From Neckera pumila (lineage: Eukaryota; Streptophyta; Bryopsida; Hypnales; Neckeraceae): a stretch of DNA of 64,000 nucleotides. This document shows, piece by piece, positions 1-13,213 of the stretch (its first letter is position 1; each line of letters starts with the position of its first letter). The DNA is taken from the NCBI GenBank assembly GCA_963969595.1, contig OZ018410.1, positions 22,740,913 to 22,804,912 on the forward strand. Direction: 5' to 3'. A program made the position numbers and the translations under genes. The notes under the pieces are model-generated. The model was not told the DNA's origin. It saw only the letters and a list, made by a program, of their open reading frames with translations, and ran no database searches.

Positions 1-869
<869 letters not shown>

Positions 870-1659
870 TCTCTCATTATCATTTCTCCCCCCCCCTCCC
901 CGCGTATCAATCCATGAATCTTAGTAAGCCATAGATTAAAACCCGCTATTTGTTGTTCAAAATCTTCGCTCGATAGCTCCACGGCAAATTGCTCTAGCAC
1001 AAGGACGGAGTCGATCGTCGTCTTCTCCAAATTGCTTCCATTCATCAGGTACTGCCTTCATTGCACTGTCACCTACACACAAGCGAATTGAAGCTTAATG
1101 TATTAACAATCGAATTCACCAGTGGTATGCTTGCATTGCATTGTCATATGCTAACACATGAATTGAAAGCATTATATGTACTTTGTAGCACACCGTCTTC
1201 GTGGCTCTACACTACAGCATGGCTTCCAAGTACGGCAAGATTTGGCAGTGTTTTTGGAATCCATGTTGCACACAGTATGGAATACGTTACGGTCTAGATG
1301 GAGAATTGCAAGTGCTGTATATGCTCTTAAAAAGAGCGGAGTTGGCTATGTAGCAACGGTGAATGCTTCCATTGCTGATTCAATTCAGAGGCGTTCAATG
1401 ACTTGTTTTGTAAATTTTTTTGCTTGCACAGATCGGGTTTGTTCTGCCGTCACTTGCAAAGAGCGCAACGGACTCTGACCTCGTTCCGCGCGGTTGGGAA
1501 GGGTTTGGACTCTACACAGCACGCAAGTGACGCACCTAAGTTAGTATACAAGAATTGATCATATGTAGTTTTTGCAAGACTTGAATGCACTTGAACTGGA
1601 AGAGTACTGGTAGGTGTCTTGGGTACAATTTCGATACTGTATCACTTCATCAGGAACTT

Positions 1660-2340
1660 CAAGGCATGTAAATATGGTGCATTGAAATGCTATCGAGATA
1701 ATTTGGTGCCAACCTCTGTAGCAACTGAGTATCAAAGTGATTGAAAAGATGACACTGAAATGGCCTGTGCTATTCAAATGGCATCAAAATAATCTTGTCC
1801 AACTTTTTTGATGTTGCGGTGGTGATCATCAGGAACTTCAGGGCTTGCAAGTAGGAGGTTTTTAAACCGCTCAAGCTCTAAAATTGCCCACCTCCTCAAT
1901 GTTCACTGCTTGTACATGTTGCTTTTTGCAATGTACAAGAAGTGAACATTTGAGGAGGTGAGCAATTTTAGAGCCCTCTGAAGCGTCCAGAATTTGAACT
2001 TCAAAAATTCATGACTAATTCCACAAAGCTCCAAAAAATATGAAACAAATTGGGTTGGATGCCAATTTCATTTGTCTTTGAAGAGAAATTTACTAAAAAA
2101 TATTTCAAAAAGTTTCACCACCCCCAAAATTCAGTTTCAGTTCTTAAGTGGGTGCTTTATGGACCTCCTACCTTAGTGCCATGATGGTGCATTGAAATGC
2201 TATTAAGAGAATTTGGTGCCAACCTCTGTACTAACTTTGATAGGATAAAATGACACCATAATCTCTTCTTTACTATCACATGCACCATCATAGCACCATA
2301 TTTACCAGGACCAATTTTTTTGATGATGGGGTTCTTGAGC
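1660..2340. repeat. Diverged tandem duplication, period about 510 bp
   Basis: The stretch near 1674-1735 (ATGGTGCATTGAAATGCTAT followed by AATTTGGTGCCAACCTCTGTA) recurs at 2182-2243 with a few changes, and similarity continues weakly to a shared CCAA-TTTTTTTGATG segment near 1800 and 2311. The second unit contains extra changes. This reads as an old tandem duplication in which a hairpin element (1875-1974) lies between the copies. Confidence 0.65.
1875..1974. repeat. 100-bp near-perfect hairpin (foldback)
   Basis: The left arm starts GCTCTAAAATTGC and runs to about 1918; the right arm ends GCAATTTTAGAGC at 1974. The arms pair over about 43 bp with only a few mismatches, with a short loop of T residues around 1922-1926. 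Size and symmetry fit either a small foldback MITE or a precursor of small RNA. Nothing in the flanks decides between them. Confidence 0.8.
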
Positions 2341-3069
2341 ATAAAGAAAAGGGTGGTTACAAGAAAAACCTGGAGATTGGTTTAACACTATTTAATGTTA
2401 CATAAAAGGAACATAACATTCTTGGATAGACCATGTGGGGTTCTTTTTGCTTCTTCAATTTGTGTACAGTAAAGTCTACTTCATTTACAAGTTTTTCAAT
2501 CAATTTTCATTACAGAGTTTAGCAACTTTAGGAAGCTCTAACATGCTAAAAAACGAACCAATTTTGAAACCGCAAATTGTGTTGGAATCTCAATGAAATG
2601 CACTTCATCTTCAAAACAAGTGAAAAATGTGAAATCCAAATCATATGACAATTTGGATTTCTTTTATATACTATCTACAATCCTCTAATTTGGAAAATAA
2701 TCAAAGATTTTTTGCAATGGGGTGAAGAATAAGCAAGTAATTATATAAACAATTCAAGTTTTTGGAGTGAAGTGTCTCTACAACAATTACAAACAATAAT
2801 TTTGAATATGCCCAATCAAATGCAAGCAAATTTTTTGACAAAAGGTGGTACTTTTAGATGATAGATAGTGTACAAAAAACATCCAAAATGTTGTATGGTT
2901 TTGAATTTCATATGTACATATTTGTTATGGTGATAAAGTACTCTTCTCTACAATTCCAACACAATTAGTGGTTTAGAAATTGATTCTATTTTGAATATGA
3001 TACAGCTTACTGAAGTTTAGGAACTTGCTAGTGGAAACTACCAGGGAGAAAAAATTTGTAAATGAAGTT

Positions 3070-3122
3070 GACCTTATTGTACATGTATTAGGTAGACTAT
3101 GTATAACATGTACAATAAGGTC
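3070..3122. repeat. Inverted repeat with 17-bp arms
   Basis: Arms GACCTTATTGTACATGT (3070-3086) and its complement (3106-3122) flank a 19-bp spacer. A direct copy of the left arm with its flank (AATGAAGTTG) follows near 3126-3150, so the same short sequence appears three times within 90 bp. Confidence 0.75.
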
Positions 3123-4364
3123 TAAATGAAGTTGCCCTTATTGTACATGTATAACATTAAAAATTCTCAAAAAAATCATTTTTTACAAAAAGATCTAAAA
3201 ATTTGTGAAGAAAAGAAGACATATAATATTGTCTTTGGAAAATAAAATAAAAAAATTTGCATTCACATGTATTTGCTAAATGGGAGCATATAAAGTGATG
3301 GAATTTGGCCTCTAACTCCATGGTACTTCCATGTGATAAATTTGTTATGCAAGGGCTTTTTTGCTTCTTCATTTTGTGTTCATGTAGCTATGAGTGAGAT
3401 ATGTGGCTACAATTAAGTGGAGGTGAGTTCCAAATTGAATGTAAGAATGGACTTCTTCACTTAAAATATTATATACTTCTTGAATAAAAAAATCCTTAAT
3501 TAGTGGGCTTTGTAGCACGAATGTACTCTTCCTAAAGTATTACTGTAGAAAAGAGACCCATGCCTAGAATGTTATGTACCAAGCTAGAGTGATTTTCATG
3601 CATAACAACACTTCCACTGAAGAAGCCCAATATCTTGTCTAGTTAGGAAAATCGTAATGAAAAACTTCCTTGAAATGCCTCCTATCTTCCTAAGAAGCCT
3701 CTCGGCAAAAGGAATTCTTTATTTCTTAACCCATGTAATCTACGTATGAAAAATGAAATGAAATTTACTATTAAAAAAGTGTGTGGTTTTTTGACATTTT
3801 TTTTGACACATTTTTTAGTACTTAGTGTGGAAAAAAGAGTTTTTGCTACTAAAGCCTTTTAAAATTATCAAAAATTATATTTATATCCCTACTATTATGC
3901 TATACATTCCAATCAAAGCATTTTTACCTATTAGTGGATATATAAAGCTATTATTATATATATCAATGAATTTTCTTTAGAATTTGGGTTCAATATCCAA
4001 GAGGAATTATATAATTGAAAAGGATCACAATATTAGGGCCGCGCATATGAGCCTTATACAACCCATAAGATGTCGTATAGGAAGGCCGTAAAGTGTGGAT
4101 TAGGGCTAAGCAGAGCTAATAAGGTAGGGCTCACGAATTGTTAGACCGCAACCCTCATGGCATTTTAACTAAGGCCTTTTTGCGTGCAGATTAAGTTTAA
4201 GGTCGTTTTTTTTAGTTTGGATACCTACACATACTTGGACGCCACAAAGTAGAGAAGGGGGCTTGTTTTTCTTTCTTTCTTTCCTTGTCTAATGAACCAA
4301 AGCTAGCGGGTGAAGGGGGCTTGTGAAGGGGGCTTGTTTTCTTGAAGCAAAATTGTAGTTACAT

Positions 4365-4612
4365 CATTAGAGGGGATTCGGGGGCCTTGGAGGTCCGTTT
4401 TAGGCGCATTTTCCAATTTGGCCAGATTAGATGAACGACAATACAAGCGTGTCAAAAAAAAAATTCTCTTAAATCAAAATATCATTTTAAGCAATTTTTT
4501 TTTTACAAAAATGACGTGGTCCTTGTTGTGCCAAGTCAACCAATTGTGTTCCTGCAATTTGGGAACGCAAGGGAACTTGTAACCCTCCAAGACCCCCAAA
4601 TCCCCTCTAATG
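4365..4612. mobile_element. Non-autonomous TIR element, family A (CATTAGA ends), copy 1
   Basis: The ends CATTAGAGGGGATT and their complement form terminal inverted repeats of about 28 bp that continue into GGGGG-CTTGGAGG. Internally there is a shared order of blocks: a TTTGGCCAGAT motif, an A/T-rich centre, a TGACGTGG / GTGCCAAGTCA pair and a GGGAACGCA block. The same architecture recurs at 12901-13213 and 29198-29481. No coding capacity, so a MITE mobilised by an unseen autonomous element. Confidence 0.85.
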
Positions 4613-5724
4613 ATTCATTTACAATTCTTGCAAATTAAGGTTTAATAAAAATTTGGTTTTCAAAACCTTAGATTTTTAGGATATAAAAATAATAAGCACC
4701 ACAACCTTCAGAAAAGCAGCACAATAAGTTTCTTTTAACCTAGGCCGCTAGCTTGCAAAAACTCCCCATCTAGATGGTGTGCGGTGGGAGTGCGACTTGA
4801 TAGCATAGGCAACGGAATGGGCCCCGCCCTTTGTCGTGCAACGTTGGACCAGGGCTAACGGAAGCACATGTGCACAGTACTAATATAACATTGCATTGTT
4901 TTGCTACATTATATGAATGCAATATATTGTCACAACTTCTAATAATACCTTGGCCTTGATATAATTCTATATTACTATCCTCTAGCCTCGGGGAGAAATA
5001 ACAAAGTTGATTTATAATAGTATAATGTCTAATGTCTTTGAATCAAGGCTTTACACTATACTTTTCATTACAAAGAGACACAAAAAGTTGAAATATTAGA
5101 GAGACCAATTTTTTGAGAAACTTACCTCATAGTTCTTGAGAAATATCAAAGTCAAACTAACATGAATGAAATTTAATGGATGAAATCATTCAATTGCTAC
5201 AAAAATCTATTGTAGGGACAATATTGCTCTCTTATGAATGAATTTACATATTTTTGGATGAATATGTGTATTTCCATTCATATTGTGTATGTTTCATCTA
5301 TGTCGATGGACGAGAATAGCTTCACCACTACAGTATAGTGTCCTACCAAAAGTTTTTGCTTCTGCAATTGTTTCTTGGCATAATGTAGAATATAGATGAC
5401 ATTTTTTTTTTGCACAATCAACATTTATACCTTATGCAATCCTAATCAAGCATATTAAATTTTAGTTTCAAAACCCAAAATTTTATTTGGTGAATTTTAT
5501 AATTTAATTTCCATGGTTATACAAGATAATTCATTGACAAACATTGTTGATGAATTTTTAAAATTTGATTGAGGAGATAGGTAAGAAACATCCATACACA
5601 CACTTTTTGTTCAATAAACATCTCCAAAAAAGTTTCACAGTTTATTCTAAGATAGAGACACCCATAACCGACCAAATAAGGAATTTCAACATGATCTGGA
5701 GAAGTGAAGGCAAAACAATATTTT

Positions 5725-5840
5725 TCAGAGGTACATCAATAGAAATGATAGGGATTGCAAAAAATTTGGTAATTTTATTGTTTGAATTGAAATTACTATG
5801 AATTTTGGGAGGCAAAAAGTACTCTTGACCTATGGCCAAC
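5725..5840. repeat. Dispersed repeat, partner in reverse orientation at 35105-35210
   Basis: The stretch containing AAAAAATTTGGTAATTTTA and AAATTACTATGAATTTT matches the reverse complement of 35105-35210 at moderate identity. Neither copy shows clear ends or coding potential, so I class it only as a diverged interspersed repeat. Confidence 0.55.
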
Positions 5841-6663
5841 CTCTAGACTCTTCCAATTTTGATCATTCAATAACTTTTTTCCTAATCATTATTTTCTACT
5901 TTCTTTCTCATAACTTGGGACATGTGTCATGTATTTATTAGTTCCAACCTTGAAAAGGAAAAAAAAACACATTCTAAGCTTGGTAAAAAATACGTGCATC
6001 TATAGGTCGGGAATGGGTCACTGGTCGGGAATGGGTGGCTCTACCTTATAGAAATTTCAATGTTGGCGTAACAATACCCTAAGTTTGAAAAATAGATATC
6101 TCTTTATTGTAATTAGATTTTTCTATTTGTTCTTCATACTATATCTAATTCAATACATTTGAGCATGATGGACAATTACTTTGCCAAAATCTGTATTCTA
6201 CATTATGCCAAGAAAGGGAATGATCCGAATTGCATGTGCAAGAACTTTTGGTAGGGCACTATACACCGAAGATCCGTCGCTTCTGCGCTGCCCGGAAATA
6301 CAGCGACAGGGACAAGGCTATGGCCCCTCCGATTCAAACTTTCCCGCCAAGAATCCTCACCTGGAACAGGACGCCGCTGCTCCACCATTTCAAATTTTCA
6401 AATTTTCCTCTCGCCTATCTCCGTCACTCTCACAATTTTCACGTTTCCGGAAGAGCCGAAGTCCCAAAGACGCAGCTCTTCCACTTCTTCATCATTTTTC
6501 AACATTCTTCAGTAGCTAGAGGAATTTGTGACCAGGATTTGAACCTTGGGAGTAACTTACGAGTCGTTGCCGCCGGAGGAAGGAACGAGGCGAGCAGGTT
6601 GTTGCTGCAAAACGGCAGCCAACTGGTGGAGGAGATCAGAGTGTTTTTTAGGGGAGCAAAAAA

Positions 6664-9600
6664 ATGTGGTCGAATGGGGACGGACCCCCGCTGGGACGGG
6701 AGCTATGGCCGCCCCCGGCGGATGGTATTACCAACCTCCGCTTCTCCGATCACAGTGACCGCCTCCTCGTTTCTTCCTGGGATTCTGTCAGTGCTACTTC
6801 TTCCTCTTTCTTTAATTTAGGGTTTCGCCAGTTGGGGCGCCATTCGTCTCTGGATTAGTCAAGATAAACTTCAGCTCGTCGTGTTCCGTTCTTCGATTTC
6901 TAATGCATGTGTTGGACATAAATAGTCTTGGATGGTAGTTGTTCTTGGGAACAGAGAATTAGCGGGCAGGTACTAAGAGACATGTCCCTCGGTACGTTGT
7001 ACACTGATCATGGATTAGTGGCACATGATAGTGCATTATTTCAATGATTTAGAGTGCTGAGACGCCCTTAATCTGTGTATGTAATCGTTTTCTGAGAGTT
7101 AGTCATATTTCTGTATCTAGCACTCATTGGTGCCTTAGTCAGGATCTTCCAGTTCTGTAGCAGTTTGACCATTTTATTAACAATTTCTCAAATCTCATGT
7201 GTACTTTCACCTTAAGAACAGAGTCTTTATCGAAATTTTTAATCGATACTGAAACTATAAAAATGGAATCAAACGGAAGATTCCGTTTTCCAGTAACCCT
7301 GAGATGATGGGAATTGGGAATGGTGGAGTGCAGAAGTTGAGGTTGTACGATGCGGCTGCGTATGCGTTGAAAGCGGAATTTGAATGTCAAGGACCTGTTC
7401 TTGACTGCTGTTTCCATGATGACTCTTCTGGTTACAGCGCCTGTGCCGACCACAGTCTCTCTCGGTATAGAAAAGTGCCATTCCCGTTTTTGGAAATCGT
7501 CATTGTTTTCATATTTGCTCTTGAATGATGTGCTGCAACACTCAATCCTAATGTTTTCGCATTTTAGGTTACTATTTTCTCCTCCCTCAAGAAATGGTTT
7601 CGTGGGAATTTATTCAATTTAGGAAAAAGACTTCTGCTCGGACGACAGCGCAGGAACCAGTTGTTGGATATTTCGCGGAGCTTATATTGAACACTGTAGT
7701 TCAGTATCTAGTACATACTAATGCTGACCCTCTTGTACTCTAACTTGTGGTTGTCAAATTTACGAGCAGGTACGATTTTAACACCAATTCAGAGACTACT
7801 CTGGGTTCACACGATGATGCCGTTTGCGCTCTCGAATACTCCCCTGGCACTGGTGAGCCACCACACGGTGCCAATTTCAATCAGTATGGACTTTGACTGG
7901 TGACTGTTGCACCTTTTGTTCTCCATATCGAACATCGAGTTGTGTTTATCAAGACTGAATCAGCTGCAATTTTCGAATTTCTGAAAGTAATTATAAATCT
8001 TTACCAGAAATAGAATTTGCAAACCTCTTCTGTCATCTGTGAGCACCTTGAATTTGCCAATACCTGTATTTTTCTCAGGTCTCTCAGGAATCTTCACAGC
8101 AGCTGCTGGGCTATTAAGATTGCTCAATACTTTTTTTCAGTCAGATCCATATGTTGCTGATCCTGGCAGCTGTGCAGCATGGCTTTAGTTCATCCTTGCT
8201 GCGAGCTAAATTTGGAGGGTCCAACTTTGTTTAGTTCACCTTCTATCGGCGCTATACTTCGAACCATATCTTTCTCTGAGGCCAGCTTGGTTTCATCTTT
8301 TGAATTGTCTACTTGCCGAATTTGTGTCTAGGTCAAGTCATTTAAAGCGTTTAGGTTCTCGTGCTTTTTTGACTGGATAACTGACAGAAAGAATCTTCGT
8401 GCATCGGGCTGCAGGCCAAGTTATAAGCGGGAGCTGGGATAAAACACTACGGTGCTGGGATGCAAGGAGTAGTTCAGTTGCCGGGACGTATGTGCAGCCT
8501 GCCCAAGTGACGTGCATGTCCCTTATTGGTCACCGCTTGGTGGTCGCCACCAAAAGACACCATATAATCGTTTATGATATTAGAAAAATGTCGGAGGCTG
8601 AGCGGTCGACTGAAACGCATACCAGATTCCAGACGCGTTCTGTTCGGTGCTTCCCTGATGGCACAGGTACGCCCATCCAGTATGTCCGTGTATTTTTCCT
8701 CAAAATTCTGCTTCTGTAAGCCACATTAAAGATGCCATGCCCTACTGGTTACGTCTGTCTTTGAGTAGAGTAAACCTCTGATTCATAGAAGCTGTATTTC
8801 TGATGATTTCCAATTAACTTGTTTCTCCGCTGGAGTCAATGCTGCAGGTTATGCAATTGGTTCTACAGATGGTGGCGTCATTGTAGATTGGTTAAATCCC
8901 TCTGACCCTCGATTTGAAATGTAAGCCAGAGGCTGCAAATCTACAACTGAACATCACTATGTGTTTCTTTGCGCTTCCTTGAGTTCACAGCGTTCTCTAT
9001 GCTAGCTTTAGACATTATCCTCGTTTCTCTCGAAAACTTGGTTGAATTCTTGGCTTCACCGTGATGTTGGTGGCAATTGAGCAGCTTGCATGGAACTTTT
9101 GGTTGTACGCTGCAGGTACTCTTTCAAGTGCCATCGTAGCCCTGAAGGAGGCCCAAAAATATTTTATCCTGTCAACGCTCTCTCATTCCACTCCCAGTGA
9201 GTATTCTGGTCTTTTTTCGAGTATTCTTATGCGGACGAGTCGTATTCGATGTTCAGATCTATATTATATGTACAATTTGAGTGCCGTTCTAAACTGACCA
9301 TTCATCATCCAGAATCCCTAGAACCGAAGAGATGCCTTGTCTCGGCAAGCCACTCGCCAGCGGAGACTTGCTGAGACCGGATGACCACATCTTGATACTA
9401 GTCCTTTTAGGGTATGTTGCTGAGCATACGAGACTCCCTAGCGATTGCTTTATAGACATACTCTTCTGGTATTTCAATTCTGAGCAGGAATCAAAATATT
9501 GCAGATATGGAACACTAGCCACAGGAGCCGGCGATCGTCATGTCAACGTCTGGGATGTTCGTGTTAGGAAACGTGTTTTTCAGGTACCATAACCATCCCG

Positions 9601-10121
9601 TAGAGCATTTTAGGTCCATAATGCAGTGCGTTGGGCTCGGATACTTGTTGCGGTTTTTTTATGCAATTGCTAATCTACTCGTTCAGTTCTTAATTTCAAA
9701 TTTACTATTGATACCTTTGCAGTTAAGTTTTAAGATGGAGAAATATGGAATTATTTTCCACCGTATTTAGGATACTGCCAATGTTGACACACAATTTTTC
9801 TGTTCGTCCTTTTATGCTCAGTATTCCAAGTGTCCCAGTTCAATCTCTTCTCTGGCTTTTAGCAGAGATGGCCATCTTCTGGCTGTTGCATCCAGTTCCA
9901 CCTTCGAGGAAGGCGAAGAGTCGTAAGTAACTGTAACCACCCCTTAGTATTTGATTCTAGTATTTGATTCTACCATTTTCTATCTCATGTATGTAGGCCG
10001 CATTATGGAATCTAAACTCGAAAGCTTTCAATTGTCTGTATCCAGGAATGGCCCTCACAAAATTTACGTGCGGAAAGTTGGTGAAACAGAAGTGAAACCG
10101 ATAAGGACTACGGCACAGTAG
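6664..10121 (+). CDS. BUB3: Mitotic checkpoint protein BUB3 (WD40)
   Basis: Nine exons with GT-AG introns: 6664-6786, 7334-7464, 7770-7852, 8415-8666, 8848-8920, 9116-9196, 9505-9583, 9822-9922 and 10046-10121 (stop TAG). Phases agree at every junction and give 332 residues, close to the usual 330-340. BUB3 is a seven-bladed beta-propeller that binds BUB1/BUBR1-type kinases at kinetochores and acts in the spindle assembly checkpoint. Recognisable blocks include [20 protein letters not shown] at the N-terminus, [38 protein letters not shown], the SFKCHR block, YPVNALSFH and the tail ETEVKP. The ATG at 6664 is the first Met in this frame after a stop and is followed at once by the conserved GREL. 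Upstream frames starting at 6181 and 6230 lie in the presumed 5' UTR. An AATAAA at 10488 may be its poly(A) signal. It resembles the canonical BUB3.1/3.2 class more than divergent BUB3.3. Confidence 0.93.
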
Positions 10122-10487
10122 CTGAAACGCAACGATTCCATCATGTTAAAGAATTCTCCCGCTCCTTATACTAGTAGAAATGATTCCCACTCTTTGAATG
10201 GACAAGTGGGTGAAGGTGCGTTAAGGCCTACGAGAAGATTTGTACCACAGGGGAACAAATCTTGAAAACCTTGCTCCAACATAACCTCCAGAAAGGAAAT
10301 CCCTGAATCTTTCATAAAGTCTAGCACATCTAATTGGATTATAAGACATTTAACTGAAGGCAAAATGCCTTCCTCTTTTAGCATAGCGGTTAGTGGTGAA
10401 GTACAAATCGAAAGTATGAGATCCCACAGCTAGGAAACATTTATAAACTGGAGTTTGTTCTGTGATATAAATGTCTGAATTGCCTGT

Positions 10488-10493
10488 AATAAA
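10488..10493 (+). terminator. Possible poly(A) signal for BUB3
   Basis: A canonical AATAAA lies about 370 bases after the BUB3 stop and just before a TTAA-ended element (10506). Plant poly(A) signals are loose, so this is only a candidate. Confidence 0.35.
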
Positions 10494-10505
10494 ACTTGTT
10501 ACGGT

Positions 10506-10735
10506 TTAACCCTTGAAGGACGGACTGGTAGCCGTGGAAATTATGTATTGTGATTCTGTGTGACATCATCTACTTTGAAAAAGCCTAATATATTCATCAG
10601 AAGTCAAAGAATTGTTGTAGATCTTTCCTTCCCACTCCTAATACCAAGGATGAAAAGTTGCACTTCCGTCCTATAGGAAAAGATTCTTTGTCATTCAAAG
10701 GACGTAGAACGTCCTTGTCGGCGTTCAAGGGTTAA
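10506..10735. mobile_element. TTAA-ended TIR element, copy 1 (230 bp)
   Basis: The ends read TTAACCCTTGAAGGAC and, on the other strand, TTAACCCTTGAACG. Both ends carry the TTAA plus CCC start shared by six other elements in the window. It lies right behind the probable 3' end of BUB3. No coding capacity. Confidence 0.75.
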
Positions 10736-11990
10736 CATATGTCAAGATTTTCAACTTAGTCCCACTCTCATGACTATGGCTATTTTTAAAATTGCCACAA
10801 ATCTAATCCTTGGCTTGTACACGGAAGAGCCTTATCCAATTCAGAAATTCAAAAGATACTCATTTTAAATAGCAGAATGATGTTTTGAAAAGGCATAAAG
10901 TATGGTTGTTTGAAAGTGCAGAAATATCCACTGATTTAAATGGATGAAAAATTGGAAGTCCTAAAATAGTTTGGGATATAGTGTGCATATGTTTTGAGGC
11001 ACTTTAAACTTCTACGTGCTGGATAAGCTGCGAAAAAGTATAGAAATACTTTCAAATTGATTGCCAAGTTGTTTAAACCTTAAGGTTTGGGAAGTCCAAT
11101 TTTGGACATAACATGGTGTTTATTTGTGTATTTAACATGGATGGTGTATTAATTGAGGTATAAGGTAGTGATGAAAGTTTGTATTTATAAATTTAAAGGT
11201 ATGTGCATATATAGTTGTCATTTATTCCAATTGAGCATAGTTACATATAATGACGATTCTAGAGTACTTTAGTAACATTATTTGGATACCCTACGAATAA
11301 GTTATGGGTCTTAAAGTATTATGTAGACCTTGAAGGATTCAAAAACCTAATGCAAAAATTGGCACAAATGATTAGGTAGTAGTGCCCATAACCGTCAAAT
11401 TAAAAGGTTTTGAACATGATTATTATTAATAAACATCTAGCAAATTATAGGATTTTATTAGCAAGAGAAAATAATGCTTGTGCATTTTCAAGTGTATGAT
11501 TTGGATGCTGTGAGAATAAGTTGTAAATTTTTAGAAAGAGGACTGCAAATGCACCTAATACCAACACTAGGGATTGATATTCAAATGTAGTACATATTTG
11601 TAATCACATCTATTCACTTCTTTAGATTTTCCAAGATTTTAGAGGTGATGGTTATAGGTACAATGATGGTTATGGGTACAGGGATGGTTATGGGCATTGC
11701 TACCTTATACCAAATGAAATTACAAACTCTTCATTTGTAAGTGGTTAGAAATTAGGTCTAGAAGTTAGCATTTAAAAACTTGACCATGTAAACATCATGA
11801 GACAAACCTTGGCCAAGAAAAGCTTTGCTCCCACTAAAATAAGTGTACGAACCATCTCTTGAAAAGATGGCTCCCAGTATTAAATGCCCTTGTCTCTCTC
11901 AAAATTTTTAAAGGCCGTTGATTGTTTTAAGAAAAAATGCTTACCTTCGAAATCACCATTGATTTTGTGAGATTTAATCTGAGGTGTCCA

Positions 11991-12095
11991 AACATAAATA
12001 CAAATACAAAAACAAAATACAAATACAAATACTAGATGTAAATACAAATATCAATATTGTACAAATACCAATACCAATACAGAATACGGATGTGG
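11991..12095. repeat. AATAC/ACAAAT-type low-complexity repeat
   Basis: Irregular tandem units of AAATACAAATAC and ACCAATACCAATAC. A second, TATA-richer tract of the same flavour runs about 12478-12640. Confidence 0.8.
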
Positions 12096-12147
12096 GAATT
12101 GTTCCATATTGTTTGTCAGTACATTGGTTTGAAATGATAAGAAGGGA

Positions 12148-12247
12148 GAAGAGGGGGGGGGGGGGAGAGAGTGTATGAAAAGTTTAAAATTTTAAAATTC
12201 AAATTTGTGTTTGGGGGGGGGGGGGCGAATTTTTTTTTTTTTTTTTT
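12148..12247. repeat. Poly-G and poly-T homopolymer tracts
   Basis: Two runs of a dozen or more G (near 12156-12165 and 12215-12225) and a T run of nearly 20 (12231-12247). Such tracts are unstable in cloning and sequencing, so exact lengths may not be reliable. Confidence 0.8.
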
Positions 12248-12279
12248 AAATTTAATTTTTTTAATTTTCTTAAAAAATT

Positions 12280-12330
12280 CTTTTGAGTGGATGGTGAGGT
12301 AAAACCTCTGCCTTACTATCCACTCAAAAG
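12280..12330. repeat. Hairpin with about 20-bp arms
   Basis: CTTTTGAGTGGATGGTGAGG (12280-12299) pairs with 12311-12330 with two mismatches around an 11-bp loop. It lies just after the homopolymer block. Confidence 0.8.
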
Positions 12331-12900
12331 ACAGCCCATACAATATTGGAAAAGGACATCCGTAGATCTTATCAATTAATTAACCACCCCTACAAATCAA
12401 AAAAAGAAAAAGAAACACCTAATTTGCACATTCACCTTCCAAAACCAAAACCAAAAAAACTTTGGTATAGATGTCATATACAAAATATATATATAGAATA
12501 CATATGTATGATATACAAAATACAAATGTATTACATAGAATATAAATATGGTATGATATACATATACACATATAAGATATGGGGATATATGGAATACTAA
12601 TACAATACAATATATAGATATACATTTAGATACAAGATACAATTGTTATCATCAAATCAATTGTAATCTAGCATGTTGGGAAAAAAAATAGATTTAGGGG
12701 ATAATGAAATTTTTTATTAGTTCCTGTATTAAAGAAGTGAATTGACTTACTATCCCTTGAAAAGAGGCACAGAAGGAAAAATTAAATCATCTAAGATAGA
12801 ATCAAACTCACTAATTGCATCAATGAGATTATTCTAGCAAGCAAATTAAACCATATGGAATTTTTTTGAAGATTTTTAAAAATTGAGTTCAAAAATGAAT

Positions 12901-13213
12901 CATTAGAAGAGATTTGAAGGCATTAGAGGGCCGTTTCAGGACCGTTCTTCAATCTGGCCAGATCTGTGAACAGCTGGTACGGGTTGTCAAAATTTATTTT
13001 ATAAAAAAATAAAAAATAAAATTCTCTTCCAAATATCCTTTCAAGCCAATTTTTTTATTTTTTTTATTTTTTATTTTTTTTCCTTTCAAAAATGATGTGG
13101 CACTCTCTCGACCACAATTAGCCCAATAGCTTTTCTGCGTTCCACAACGTGAAAAGGCTTTGGAAACGCAGAATAACTCGCGGGCTCTTGGAGGCCTCAA
13201 ATATCTTCTAATG
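12901..13213. mobile_element. Non-autonomous TIR element, family A, copy 2
   Basis: Starts CATTAGAAGAGATTTG and ends CTTCTAATG, the complement. It shares with copies 1 and 3 the GGGCCGTTTCA block, CTGGCCAGAT, the long A/T core, TGATGTGGC and the GCGTTCC / GGAAACGCAG pair before the right end. It is the longest copy because of an expanded T-rich centre. Confidence 0.85.

Larger units (their letters stand above)
870..6180. other. AT-rich intergenic region, no gene recognised
   Basis: The first few hundred bases are probably HCT 3' UTR and flank. At 1058-1096 and 1129-1170 two copies of a roughly 40-bp sequence lie about 72 bp apart. Further on come a roughly 510-bp tandem duplication, a 100-bp hairpin, an inverted repeat at 3070-3122 and one transposon-like element (4365-4612), each listed separately. 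Short open frames have no recognisable domain or plant codon pattern. The direct repeat of GGTCGGGAATGGGT near 6007-6040 is small. I see no coding gene. Confidence 0.6.

Noticed and set aside
1061..1478. Overlapping plus-strand open frames behind HCT
   Set aside because: They run through short direct repeats, have no domain, and probably lie in the HCT 3' flank.
6181..6820. Plus-strand open frames overlapping the start of BUB3
   Set aside because: They are in other frames than the conserved BUB3 N-terminus and have no recognisable domain; most likely 5' UTR and chance reading.
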